Shown in pieces: positions 9,278-17,603 of a stretch of 64,000 nt of DNA. A model generated the notes under the pieces. The model was not told the origin of the DNA and ran no database searches. It saw only the letters and a program-made list of their open reading frames with translations. Both the position numbers and the translations under genes were made by a program. This DNA comes from Actinomycetota bacterium (GTDB taxonomy: Bacteria > Actinomycetota > Actinomycetes > S36-B12 > CAIYMF01), in assembly GCA_020161245.1 (NCBI GenBank), contig JAIUOK010000002.1, forward strand, positions 81,983 through 145,982, read 5' to 3'. The stretch's first letter is position 1. Each line of letters begins with the position of its first letter.

Positions 9278-9592
9278 TCAGGACGGGTCGGGCATCCAGC
9301 GGGCCGCACGCATATCGACCCGGCTGCCGCGCAGCGGCGTGCCCTCCCTGCGGTGCCGCCGCAGCGCCTCGGCCTCGTGGCCGGCGGCGAGCCCTCCGTC
9401 GGCCTTCACCACCCGGTGCCAGGGCACGCCGGAGCCGAAGCGGGCCATCACCGTGCCCACCTGGCGCGGGCCGCCGCCCTGCTGCAGCGCGGCGGCGACG
9501 TCCCCGTAAGCCATCACGCGCCCCCTCGGGATGCGCGCGACAAGGTCGAGCACGGCCTCGGCGTACGGCGTCGGCAGACCTGCGGCCGGCAT
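9278..9592 (-). CDS. Alkyltransferase-like (ATL) DNA repair protein
   Basis: 104-aa protein of the O6-alkylguanine DNA alkyltransferase fold. The usual active site PCHRV is PWHRVV here (Trp at about residue 58), so it cannot accept an alkyl group. This Trp is the hallmark of ATL proteins, which bind O6-alkylguanine and hand it to nucleotide excision repair. The HTH segment RVMAYGDVAAAL and the DNA-contacting GGGPRQVGTVMA are intact. ATG at 9592 gives the normal ATL length; an upstream ATG would add a basic tail. It sits immediately upstream of adnA and is divergent from the membrane protein gene at 9711. Confidence 0.88.
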   Translation of the reverse strand: MPAAGLPTPYAEAVLDLVARIPRGRVMAYGDVAAALQQGGGPRQVGTVMARFGSGVPWHRVVKADGGLAAGHEAEALRRHRREGTPLRGSRVDMRAARWMPDPS

Positions 9593-9710
9593 GTCGGAGG
9601 GGTCACGGCGCGTGCGCCCAGCGTCACGACGGGGCTGCGCGGGGGACGTCACGCGGATCATCCTGCCCGCCTGCACCAACCGCGCCGCCCGGGATGCGAC
9701 GATTCCACGC

Positions 9711-12278
9711 GTGCCCCCCGCGTCGAACCCTCCCGCCGGCACGCCGGAGGAGCAGCCCTCCGCGGGGCGCCTGAGCGATCCCGGCGCCGCCCTCGCCTCC
9801 GCGCCGGACGTCGTCGTCGCGTCCGAGGGCCGCCCGCCGCGCGGGGTCGACCCGCTGGCCGACCTCGTCCTCGCCGGCATCGACGACGGGCGCGAGCTCG
9901 ACGACACCCACGGCACGGTCGTCATCGAGGACGGCGTCATCCCGCGCCGGGTCCGACGCCCGGTCGACCTCGTCCGGCTCTCGATCGCGCTGGTGGGCAT
10001 CGCGGCCTTCGTCGCGGTGCCGTACTTCCTCACCGCGACCTCGACCGGCATCGAGCAGGACCTCTCGACGGTCAGCAGCAAGCTGCCCGGGTTCCTGGTG
10101 CTCGGCCTCAACATCGTGGGCGCGCTCGGCCTGCTCGCGCTCCCGGTCGCGGTGACGATCGATCTGCTGGTGCGCCGCCGCGGCCGCCAGCTGGTCGACG
10201 CGCTCGGGGCGCTGGTGGTCGGCACCGCGCTCGCCGTCCTCATCGCGGCCCTCGTGGCCCTCTACGGCTCCGAGCGGCTGCTGGTCGCGCTGACCGGCGC
10301 CGACCAGCCCACCGAGCGGTTCGTCCTCAACCCGCTCATCGTCGGCATCGTCGCGTTCATCACCGTGGCCCGGCTCGTCGGCCGCGGCCGGTGGGGCCTG
10401 TTCGCGATCGTCACGGTCGTGGCGATCTCGGTCGTGCCCGTCACCAGTGGCACCGCCGTCGTTGTCATCGGGCTGTCGCTGCTGCTGGGCTGGGCGATCG
10501 GGCTCGCGGCGCGCTACGCGCTGGGCACGCCCACCACGCGCCCGTCGGGCCTGCAGGTCGCCGATGCGCTCGAGCGCAGCGGCCTGGCCCTCACCCTCCT
10601 GCGCGCCGACCGCCACACCGCGCGCGGCCGCCAGTACACCGCGTACACGCGCTCGGCCGAGCCGCTGCGCCTCGTCGTGTTCGACCGCGACCTCGAGGGC
10701 GCGGGCATCGGCGCGGCCGTGTGGCGCAACCTTCGCCTGCGGACCGACCCGGGATCCCCCAGCGGCTTCTCGATGCGCGCGCAGCTCGAGCACGCGGCCC
10801 TCATGTCGTACGCCGCCACCAAGGCCGGGGCGCCCGTGCCGGCGCTGAGGCTCGCGAGCGAGGCCGGACCGGACTCGACGGTTCTGGCCTACCAGCTCAT
10901 CAAGGGCCGCACCTGGGCCGACCTCGACGAGGGCTCGGTCTCCGACACCGACCTCGACGCCGCGATGTCCGCAGTGAAGCTCCTGCACGACGACCGCATC
11001 GCGCACCGCGCGCTCTCGCCGGAGCAGCTGATCCGCGCCGAGGACGGCACGACGTGGCTCGCGGGCGTGCAGCACGGCACGATCGCGATGGGCGACCTCG
11101 CCGAGCGCATCGATCTCGCGGAGATCCTCGCGACCGGCGCGCTCATGACCGACCCCGAGCGCTCGGTCGCCGCCGGCGCCAGGGTGTTCGGTCCCGACCG
11201 CATCGCCCGCGCCCTCCCCGCCCTGCAGACCGTGGCGCTGTCGGCGGAGACGCGCCGCCGGCTGCGCAAGGACAAGAAGCTGCTCGGCAGGGTGCGCGAG
11301 GAGCTCGTCAAACTGCGCCCGTCCGCTGCCGAGACCCCGCCGATCGAGCTGCGGCGCATCACGCCCCGCACACTGCTCACCGTCGTCGCCGGCACCATCG
11401 CCGGGTTCGTCCTGCTGGGCCAGCTCTCCGGCGTCGACCTCATCGGCACGATCCGCAACGCCAACCCGTGGTGGCTGCTGCTCGCGCTCGTGCTGTCGTT
11501 CCTCACGTTCGTCGGCGCCTCGCTCTCGCTGTCGGGCTTCGTGCCGGAGAAGCTCTCGCACGTGCGCACCTTCGCCGCGCAGCTCGCTGCGGCGTTCGCC
11601 ACCCTGGTGTCGCCGCCCACGGTCGGCGCCGTCGCGATCAACGTGCGCTACCTGCAGCGGTCCGGCCTGCACCCCGCGCTGGCCGCAGCGAGCGTCGGCG
11701 TCTCGCAGGTGTTCGCGTTCTTCCTGCACGTGTCCATGCTGTTCGTCGTCGGCATCATCGCCGGCACCAACACCTCGATCGACTTCACACCGCCGACCTG
11801 GGCGCTCTACGTGGTGGGCGCCGTCGTCGTCATCCTCGGCCTGCTGCTGCTGTTCGGCCCGGTACGCAAGATCCTCGTCGAGCGCGTGCGCCCGATCTTC
11901 AACGAGGTCGGCCCGCGGCTGGTCACCCTCACCCAGCAGCCGTGGAAGATCGTCGAGGGCATCGGCGGCATCCTGCTGCTGAACGCGGCCTTCGCCTTCT
12001 GCATGATCGCCTGCGTCGAGGCGTTCGACACCGGCCCGATGAACTACGCCGCCGTCGCGCTGGTCTACCTCGCCGGATCCACCCTGGGCCAGGCCGCGCC
12101 CACGCCCGGCGGCCTCGGCGCCGTCGAGGCGGCGTACGTCGCCGGTCTGACCCTCGCCGGCGTCGACAGCGGCGTCGCGGTGTCGGCCACGCTGCTGTTC
12201 CGCATCCTCACCTTCTGGCTGCCCACGCTGCCGGGCTACTGGTCGTTCAACTGGCTGCAGCGCGTCGGCTCGCTGTAG
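9711..12278 (+). CDS. LPG-synthase-like membrane protein with kinase-like middle domain
   Basis: 855-aa membrane protein. A low-complexity N-terminus (1-85) is followed by about six membrane segments (85-270). A soluble domain (about 290-530) resembles a degenerate ABC1/aminoglycoside-kinase fold (RLVVFDRDLEGAGIG, LIKGRTWADLDEG, VKLLHDDRIAHRALSPEQL). The last part is an eight- or nine-helix lysylphosphatidylglycerol-synthase TM domain (UPF0104; LLLGQLSGVDLI onward, with PTPGGLGAVEA near the end). The family flips or transfers polar lipids, but the acyltransferase half of true MprF is absent, so the substrate is open. The kinase-like region has HRALSPEQL where an active kinase would have a catalytic loop; activity is doubtful. 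GTG start chosen from GACGAT seven bases upstream. Confidence 0.8.
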   Translation: MPPASNPPAGTPEEQPSAGRLSDPGAALASAPDVVVASEGRPPRGVDPLADLVLAGIDDGRELDDTHGTVVIEDGVIPRRVRRPVDLVRLSIALVGIAAFVAVPYFLTATSTGIEQDLSTVSSKLPGFLVLGLNIVGALGLLALPVAVTIDLLVRRRGRQLVDALGALVVGTALAVLIAALVALYGSERLLVALTGADQPTERFVLNPLIVGIVAFITVARLVGRGRWGLFAIVTVVAISVVPVTSGTAVVVIGLSLLLGWAIGLAARYALGTPTTRPSGLQVADALERSGLALTLLRADRHTARGRQYTAYTRSAEPLRLVVFDRDLEGAGIGAAVWRNLRLRTDPGSPSGFSMRAQLEHAALMSYAATKAGAPVPALRLASEAGPDSTVLAYQLIKGRTWADLDEGSVSDTDLDAAMSAVKLLHDDRIAHRALSPEQLIRAEDGTTWLAGVQHGTIAMGDLAERIDLAEILATGALMTDPERSVAAGARVFGPDRIARALPALQTVALSAETRRRLRKDKKLLGRVREELVKLRPSAAETPPIELRRITPRTLLTVVAGTIAGFVLLGQLSGVDLIGTIRNANPWWLLLALVLSFLTFVGASLSLSGFVPEKLSHVRTFAAQLAAAFATLVSPPTVGAVAINVRYLQRSGLHPALAAASVGVSQVFAFFLHVSMLFVVGIIAGTNTSIDFTPPTWALYVVGAVVVILGLLLLFGPVRKILVERVRPIFNEVGPRLVTLTQQPWKIVEGIGGILLLNAAFAFCMIACVEAFDTGPMNYAAVALVYLAGSTLGQAAPTPGGLGAVEAAYVAGLTLAGVDSGVAVSATLLFRILTFWLPTLPGYWSFNWLQRVGSL

Positions 12279-12328
12279 CGATCGCGCTCCGCCGCGCGGG
12301 ATCCCACCGTGGGGTGGACGATGCGGGG

Positions 12329-12808
12329 ATGGCCACCCGCGACTACGCGACCGATGCGATCACCGTCCACTGGGACAGCGAGGTCTGCCAGCACTCGGGG
12401 ATCTGCGCCCGCACGCTCCCGGCGGTGTTCCGGCCGCGCGAGAAGCCGTGGATCGTCCTGTCGGAGGCCAGCGCCGACGAGGTGGCCTCGACGGTGGCGC
12501 TGTGCCCGAGCGGCGCGCTGCGCTACACCCGCACGTCGCGATCCGCGGTCGACGACGCCGGCTCCGACCCCTTCGACGCCCCGCCGCCGGCCGAGCTGTC
12601 CGCGGACGCGGTGACGATCACGGTGCACCGCAACGGGCCCTACGAGGTCCGCGGCCCCTCGCACGTCGTGGGGTCGGACGGAGGCTCCCTGCGCGACAGC
12701 TCGCGCGTGGTCTACCTGTGCCGCTGCGGCGGATCGGGCACCAAGCCGTTCTGCGACGGCAGCCACAACCGCAACGGCTTCTCCGATGAAGGCCTCGGCC
12801 CGGCCTGA
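12329..12808 (+). CDS. Fused YjdI-type 4Fe-4S and CDGSH iron-sulfur protein
   Basis: 159-aa soluble two-cluster protein. Residues about 8-70 match the divergent mono-cluster ferredoxin domain (Fer4_19/YjdI), with cysteines in EVCQHSGICARTLP and VALCPSGALRY. Residues about 90-155 are a CDGSH domain with CRCGGSGTKPFCDGSH, which carries the Cys3-His ligand set of a 2Fe-2S cluster. Probable role: electron transfer or redox sensing; no partner is visible nearby. ATG at 12329 lies six bases after GACGAT (12317-12322), a weak leaderless-type -10. A shared terminator follows at 12826-12858. Confidence 0.85.
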   Translation: MATRDYATDAITVHWDSEVCQHSGICARTLPAVFRPREKPWIVLSEASADEVASTVALCPSGALRYTRTSRSAVDDAGSDPFDAPPPAELSADAVTITVHRNGPYEVRGPSHVVGSDGGSLRDSSRVVYLCRCGGSGTKPFCDGSHNRNGFSDEGLGPA

Positions 12809-12825
12809 GCGGACCCAGACGCGAC

Positions 12826-12858
12826 GAGGCCCCGGTCCCTCCAGGTGACCGGGGCCTC
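12826..12858. terminator. Bidirectional terminator between Fe-S gene and moeZ
   Basis: An 11-bp perfect stem, GAGGCCCCGGT (12826-12836) against its complement (12848-12858), with an 11-base loop. It lies between two convergent genes and could serve both. Confidence 0.7.
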
Positions 12859-12868
12859 GCGCGGCGCG

Positions 12869-14041
12869 TCAGTAGGTGGGCTTGTCGGGCTCGATCTGGT
12901 TGACCCAGGCGAGGACGCCTCCGCCGACGTGGACGGCGTCGGAGAACCCGGCGCCCTTGACGACCGCCAGCACCTCGGCGGAGCGGCCGCCGACCTTGCA
13001 GTGGAGCACGATCGGCTTGTCAGACGGGAGCGACTCGAGCGCCTTGCCGGAGAGGAACTCGCCCTTGGGGATGAGGACAGCGCCGGGGATGCTGACGATG
13101 TCCCACTCGTTGGGCTCGCGGACGTCGATGAGCACGAAGTCGCGCTCGCCGGCCTCGCGCTCGTCGAGCATCTCCTTGAGCTGCTTGACCGAGATCGTCG
13201 AGTCGATGACGGCGTCGGCGGCCTCCTCGGAGATCGCGCCGCAGAAGGCGTCGTAGTCGATGAGGCCGGTGATCTTCTCCGCGTTCGGGTCCTTGCGGAT
13301 CTTCACCGTGCGGTAGCTCATCTCGAGGGCGTCGTAGATCATCAGCCGGCCGAGCAGCGGGTCGCCGATGCCGGTGATGAGCTTGATCGCCTCGGTGACC
13401 ATGACCGAGCCGATCGACGCGCACAGCACACCGAGCACACCGCCCTCGGCGCACGAGGGAACCATGCCGGGGGGCGGGGGCTCCGGGTAGAGGTCGCGGT
13501 AGTTGGGGCCGTGCTCGTCCCAGAACACCGAGACCTGGCCCTCGAAGCGGTAGATCGAGCCCCACACGTAGGGCTTGCCGAGCAGCACCGCGGCGTCGTT
13601 GACCATGTACCGCGTGGCGAAGTTGTCGGTGCCGTCGACGATGAGGTCGTAGCCGCTGAAGATGTCGAGCACGTTGTCGTTGTCGAGCCGCGTGTCGTGG
13701 ACGATCACGTTCACGAGCGGGTTGACCTCGAGCACGGAGTCGCGCGCGGACTCGGCCTTGGGCCGGCCGATGTCGCTCTGGCCGTGGATGATCTGGCGCT
13801 GCAGGTTCGACTCGTCGACGACGTCGAACTCGACGATGCCGAGGGTGCCGACCCCGGCTGCAGCCAGGTAGAGCAGCGCCGGGCTGCCGAGACCGCCGGC
13901 GCCCACGCAGAGCACCTTGGCGTTCTTGAGTCGCTTCTGACCGACCATCCCGACGTCCGGGATGATGATGTGGCGGCTGTAGCGGCGGACCTCGTCGACG
14001 GTCAGCTCGGCGGCCGGCTCCACGAGCGGCGGCAGGGACAC
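12869..14041 (-). CDS. moeZ: Adenylyltransferase/sulfurtransferase MoeZ
   Basis: 390-aa E1-like enzyme that adenylates and then thiocarboxylates small sulfur carriers (MoaD-type for molybdopterin, CysO- and ThiS-type carriers). N-terminal ThiF/MoeB domain: VLCVGAGGLGSPALL nucleotide-binding loop (about 43-57), NLQRQIIHGQSDIGRPK, IVDGTDNFATRY, and PSCAEGGVLGVL around the conserved Cys. C-terminal rhodanese domain with FVLIDVREPNEWD and active-site loop LHCKVGGRS (Cys near 348). Full length, with all expected catalytic residues. GTG start at 14041 with GAGGAG just upstream. In M. tuberculosis its counterpart lies in the same neighbourhood as adnAB, matching this layout. Confidence 0.93.
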   Translation of the reverse strand: MSLPPLVEPAAELTVDEVRRYSRHIIIPDVGMVGQKRLKNAKVLCVGAGGLGSPALLYLAAAGVGTLGIVEFDVVDESNLQRQIIHGQSDIGRPKAESARDSVLEVNPLVNVIVHDTRLDNDNVLDIFSGYDLIVDGTDNFATRYMVNDAAVLLGKPYVWGSIYRFEGQVSVFWDEHGPNYRDLYPEPPPPGMVPSCAEGGVLGVLCASIGSVMVTEAIKLITGIGDPLLGRLMIYDALEMSYRTVKIRKDPNAEKITGLIDYDAFCGAISEEAADAVIDSTISVKQLKEMLDEREAGERDFVLIDVREPNEWDIVSIPGAVLIPKGEFLSGKALESLPSDKPIVLHCKVGGRSAEVLAVVKGAGFSDAVHVGGGVLAWVNQIEPDKPTY

Positions 14042-14215
14042 GGTCTCTCCTCATCGGACGGGCATGCCGCGGCCGGTCAGGGGCGCGGCGTCTGCGCGGG
14101 TCAACGGTGCCACGCGCCCGTCTGTTCCCGGGACGCGGGTCCGCCAGCCGAGACGCCTCCTGCAAGGGTCCGGCGATTCGCCCACCCGCACGCCCTCGGC
14201 AGCGACGATATGCCC

Positions 14216-14746
14216 ATGGGAAGCGACCGGACCGGGGCGACCGAGGCTCTACGGGCCGCGCTGCCCTCGTGGGCGCGCGACACCGCCCGCAACGTGGAGG
14301 CCGTGCTCGACGAGCCGCAGCGGCTGACCGCCGACCAGCACTGGGGCAGCGTGCTCGTGGCCGCCACGGCCCTGCGCCAGCGCATCGGGCCGCTGCTGGC
14401 CGAGACGGCCGCCGTCCGGCTCGAGCCCGCGGCAGCCGACGCCGCCCGGGCCGTGGCGTCGGTGATGGCCGGGCACGCCGTCCTCTTCCGGGCCCGCCAC
14501 TTCCTGCACGGCGCCTACGACGACCTGCGCGCGGGCCTGCGCTCCTCGGCCACGGTGGCCCCGGCCTGGCCGAGGCCCGACGTCGAGGCGTGGTGCGTGG
14601 CCGCGGCCGCCGTGCTGGGCTGCGAGGCCTGCCTCGAGGAGCACGAGGCGGCCGCGCGCGACGCCGGCCTCGACCGCGAGCGGGTGCACGAGGTGCTCCG
14701 CATCGCCGCGGTCGTGGCGGCCGCCATCACCGCGCTCGAGGCCTGA
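14216..14746 (+). CDS. ahpD: Alkyl hydroperoxide reductase AhpD
   Basis: 176 aa, the same length as mycobacterial AhpD. It is a thiol peroxidase and reductase partner that recycles AhpC through lipoyl-carrying Lpd/SucB. The proton-relay and redox residues are all present in EAWCVAAAAVLGCEACLEEHE: Glu, the CxxC pair and the His four residues later. The rest of the sequence, including FRARHFLHGAYDDLRAGLR, follows AhpD rather than general carboxymuconolactone decarboxylases. The ATG at 14216 is preferred over one six bases upstream because GACGAT lies six bases before it and the length fits. No ahpC or oxyR is adjacent. The stop is directly followed by the stop of the opposite-strand gene with no gap. 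Confidence 0.88.
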   Translation: MGSDRTGATEALRAALPSWARDTARNVEAVLDEPQRLTADQHWGSVLVAATALRQRIGPLLAETAAVRLEPAAADAARAVASVMAGHAVLFRARHFLHGAYDDLRAGLRSSATVAPAWPRPDVEAWCVAAAAVLGCEACLEEHEAAARDAGLDRERVHEVLRIAAVVAAAITALEA

Positions 14747-15904
14747 TCAGCCGCCTGTCCCGGACCCGTCCGGGCAGGGCCCTTCGCCGATGATCACCTG
14801 CGGGCCGACGAAGCAGACGTTGACCTCCGACGTGGTGCCCGCGACCGTGAGCGACGCCGTGGTCGGCTTCGTCGAGGTGCGGTCGTCGCCGTCGGACGGG
14901 CCCCGCGAGTAGGCGAACCCCTGCGCGATGCCGTCCCCTTCGAGGTAGGGCTTGACCGCCTCGTCGAAGTGCGACTGGTTCGCCTGGCCGCCGTCCGCCA
15001 GCCGGGTGGCATCCCGGGCCACCCGCACCCAGAGGTCGGCCGCGCAGTTCTGCTGCGCGACCGTCGTACTGACGGAGTCGGTGCACGACACCGGGACCCC
15101 GGTGAGGCGCAGCGTCGAGAGCACCTGGGTCATCTCGGCGTCCTGCGCCGAGGGGTCGGACGACGACAGCGCCGACGACCACACCACCAGCGGCGCATCA
15201 CCCGCGTTGACGATGGCGATGACGTTGCGGGTGCCGCGCACGAAGCTCTGGCAGTCGCCGATCGACGAGGCGAGCTGCGTGCAGCCCAGCGCCCCCGGGA
15301 TGTCCTGCGTCGTCGTGATCACCGCGACGTTGGCGACCCCGGCCGCGAGCGTGGCCTGCTGGGTGAACGGCTGTCCCTCCACCGGCACCACCCCCGGGCG
15401 CTGGGTGAGCTCGCTGAAGTAGTTCGCCGCAGCCACCCAGGTGAGGACGTCGCCCGACATGCCGCTCTGCGGGTCCCAGCCGGTGAGCGGGAGGAAGACC
15501 TCGAGCAGCCGGTCCTTGCCGGCCTCGCACGGGTTCTGCCCGCACTCGGCCTGCGCCCAGCGGGCTATCCGTCGCGGTGCGACCACCGGGTCGATATCCG
15601 ACGCCCAGCCGGGCAGCACGAGGCTCGGCCGCGCGTAGAGCTGCTCGCCGGTCCAGCCCGTCCCCTGCGCGGGCGGGACGTCGGCGTTGTCGCGCCGGAC
15701 CGCGACGGCGGCGATGGCGACGACGACCGCGGTGGCCGCCACGACGGCCACGACAGACAGCCAGCGGCGGCGGGCGCGGGCGGAGCCTGCGCCGTCGAGC
15801 CGGCGGTCGAGCTCCTGGCGCATAGCGGAGGTGTCGGTGCCGGCCGCGATGCGGTCGGCCTCGGCGCGGAGGTCCGCGACGAGGGTCTGCTCGAAGGTGG
15901 TCAT
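14747..15904 (-). CDS. Membrane-anchored protein coupled to the ECF sigma gene
   Basis: 385-aa single-pass protein. Cytoplasmic N-terminus of about 50 residues (MTTFEQTLVADLRAEADR, similar in length to anti-sigma heads), a membrane helix at about 51-70 (WLSVVAVVAATAVVVAIAAV), then a 310-residue extracytoplasmic part with seven or so cysteines that could form disulfides. The start overlaps the sigma stop as ATGA, so translation is coupled. By position it is the likely anti-sigma factor or surface sensor, but the HxxxCxxC zinc anti-sigma motif is absent and I do not recognise the outer domain. Confidence 0.65.
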   Translation of the reverse strand: MTTFEQTLVADLRAEADRIAAGTDTSAMRQELDRRLDGAGSARARRRWLSVVAVVAATAVVVAIAAVAVRRDNADVPPAQGTGWTGEQLYARPSLVLPGWASDIDPVVAPRRIARWAQAECGQNPCEAGKDRLLEVFLPLTGWDPQSGMSGDVLTWVAAANYFSELTQRPGVVPVEGQPFTQQATLAAGVANVAVITTTQDIPGALGCTQLASSIGDCQSFVRGTRNVIAIVNAGDAPLVVWSSALSSSDPSAQDAEMTQVLSTLRLTGVPVSCTDSVSTTVAQQNCAADLWVRVARDATRLADGGQANQSHFDEAVKPYLEGDGIAQGFAYSRGPSDGDDRTSTKPTTASLTVAGTTSEVNVCFVGPQVIIGEGPCPDGSGTGG

Positions 15905-16443
15905 GCCCACGCCTCCATCCGCTGCTGGAGGGCCTCGGTGGCCCGGGACTGGTGCTTCTTGACCGAGCCGGCGCTGATGCCGAGCCAGTCGGCGATCTGC
16001 GCCTCGCTCAGGTCGAGGAAGTAGCGCAGGACGACGACCTCGCGCTGCCGGCGGGGCAGCGTGCGGACGGCGTCGACGAGGGCCGAGCCCCGCTCCCGGT
16101 CCAGCACCGACGACTCAGCGCTGGCGGCGTTCCCGGGGTCCGGTGGCTCGTACCCTCGCGCGGTGATGCGGCGCCTGACCCAGGATCGGGAGCCGTTGAC
16201 CACGCTGCGGTCGAGGTAGGCGACCGCCGCCTGCGGGTCGCGCAGCGAGCCCCAGCGCCGGTAGAGCTGCTCGAAGGCGTCCTGCACCACCTCCTCCGCG
16301 CTCCCCCGGTCGTCGACCAGCAGGCCGGCCAGGCCCACGAGCCGCCGGTGGTGGGCGTGGAAGAGCGCAGTGACCGCCGCCCGGCGATCGGTCGGCAGCG
16401 CCGCCTCCGGCGGTGGCCCCTGCGGCCCCGGGTGCTCGCTCAT
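15901..16443 (-). CDS. ECF sigma factor (SigE-like SigA-70 family)
   Basis: 180-aa extracytoplasmic-function sigma factor. Region 2: AVTALFHAHHRRLVGLAGLLVDDRGSAEEVVQDAF split around residues 20-55, with the EEVVQDAFEQLYRRW core that binds the -10. Region 4: ALVDAVRTLPRRQREVVVLRYFLDLS with the helix-turn-helix EAQIADWLGISAGSVKKH. A linker of about 40 residues lies between them. ATG at 16443 with GAGGGGG nine bases upstream. Co-transcribed with the coupled membrane protein, so activation by release from that partner is likely. Target genes unknown; DUF389 is divergent from it. Confidence 0.85.
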   Translation of the reverse strand: MSEHPGPQGPPPEAALPTDRRAAVTALFHAHHRRLVGLAGLLVDDRGSAEEVVQDAFEQLYRRWGSLRDPQAAVAYLDRSVVNGSRSWVRRRITARGYEPPDPGNAASAESSVLDRERGSALVDAVRTLPRRQREVVVLRYFLDLSEAQIADWLGISAGSVKKHQSRATEALQQRMEAWA

Positions 16444-16589
16444 CGGTCCCCCTCGGTCGGACTCTCGCAGACAGGACGTCCGGAGGCGCATCCGGTTGAC
16501 ACGCATGTCGCCCGGATCCCGACGGCGTTGCGCGCACGCCTGCCGCACCCTCGCCCGCGACGATGTGCGGGAGGCGAGAGGTGGGGAAA

Positions 16590-17603
16590 ATGCCGACTCC
16601 GGTGAAGGCCGACGACGTCCAGCGGATGAAGGACGCACTGTTCATCGAGCCCTGGGTGCGCACGACGTCCGCGAGCCGGTTCTGGGTGCTGCTCTCGCTC
16701 GCGACCATCATCGCGACGTCCGGCCTCATCGCCGACAGCACCGCGACGGTCATCGGCGCGATGATCGTCGCCCCGCTGATGACGCCGATCCTGGGCATCG
16801 CGCTCGCCGTCGTCCTCGGGCACCGGTCAGGCCTCCTGCGCAGCATCGTCTTCGTGGTCGGCGGCGCACTGCTGGTGATCCTGCTGGCCTACCTCATCAG
16901 CCGGTTCAACTTCCACCCCGACGACTACGCCGCCAACACCCAGGTGTCGGCCCGCATCAGCCCGCGCCTGATCGACCTGCTGGCCGCCCTTGCGACAGGG
17001 ACGGTCGGCGCGTTCGCGCTCGTGCGCCGCGACATCAGCGACACGCTGCCCGGCGTCGCGATCGCGATCTCGCTGGTGCCGCCGCTCGCCGTCGTCGGCG
17101 TCCTGCTGCAGGTGGGCCGCGTGCAGGATGCGATGCAGGCCCTGCTGCTGTTCGGCACCAACGTCGCGGCGATCATCGTGACCGGCACGGTGGTGCTCGC
17201 GCTGTACCGCGTGCGGATGATCGCGATCGAGTCCGGCCACGTCGCCGAGGGCATCGGCAAGGGCACCATCGCCGTGATCGCGAGCCTGCTCGTCGTCGTG
17301 ATGGTCCCGCTGGCCATCGGCACCATCAACGTCGCCTACGACCAGTACGTGCAGCGCACCGCCGAGCCGATCGCGACCGAGTGGGCCAAGAGCGTCGGCT
17401 GGGAGGTCGCCGGTGTCCAGGTGGTCAACCGCGAGATCGTCGTGACGGCGCTCGGGCCGCCCCCGGAGATCAAGGCCGACGGGCTGCGCGTCGCCCTCAA
17501 CGACGCCGGCCTCGGCATCAACGACCTCGTCGTCCGCCTCGTCGACGGCGGCACGCGGGTGTGCCCGGCGAAGAGCTCGACCTGCTCGACTCCGACCGGC
17601 TAG
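16590..17603 (+). CDS. DUF389 family membrane protein
   Basis: 337-aa membrane protein of the DUF389 family (TIGR00271-like, uncharacterised hydrophobic domain). About six membrane helices: RFWVLLSLATIIATSGLIADSTA region (30-50), AMIVAPLMTPILGIALAVVL, LRSIVFVVGGALLVILLAYL, LIDLLAALATGTVGAFALV, VAIAISLVPPLAVVGVLL and ALLLFGTNVAAIIVTGTVVL, then VIASLLVVVMVPLAIGTI. The C-terminal 80 residues are soluble. Function unknown. ATG chosen for the GAGAGGTGGGG just upstream. Divergent from the ECF sigma gene, so it may share control. Its TAG stop lies inside a CTAG that is also the stop of the next gene. Confidence 0.8.
   Translation: MPTPVKADDVQRMKDALFIEPWVRTTSASRFWVLLSLATIIATSGLIADSTATVIGAMIVAPLMTPILGIALAVVLGHRSGLLRSIVFVVGGALLVILLAYLISRFNFHPDDYAANTQVSARISPRLIDLLAALATGTVGAFALVRRDISDTLPGVAIAISLVPPLAVVGVLLQVGRVQDAMQALLLFGTNVAAIIVTGTVVLALYRVRMIAIESGHVAEGIGKGTIAVIASLLVVVMVPLAIGTINVAYDQYVQRTAEPIATEWAKSVGWEVAGVQVVNREIVVTALGPPPEIKADGLRVALNDAGLGINDLVVRLVDGGTRVCPAKSSTCSTPTG

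Noticed and set aside
9278..9592. Active O6-methylguanine methyltransferase (ogt).
   Set aside because: The acceptor Cys is Trp in PWHRVV, so it is an ATL protein rather than a methyltransferase.
2600..12800. Very long open frames opposite and out of phase with adnA, adnB and the LPG-synthase-like gene (some over 800 codons).
   Set aside because: They are Arg/Ala/Pro/Gly-rich with no domain motifs and mirror the third-position GC bias of the real genes; they are shadows.
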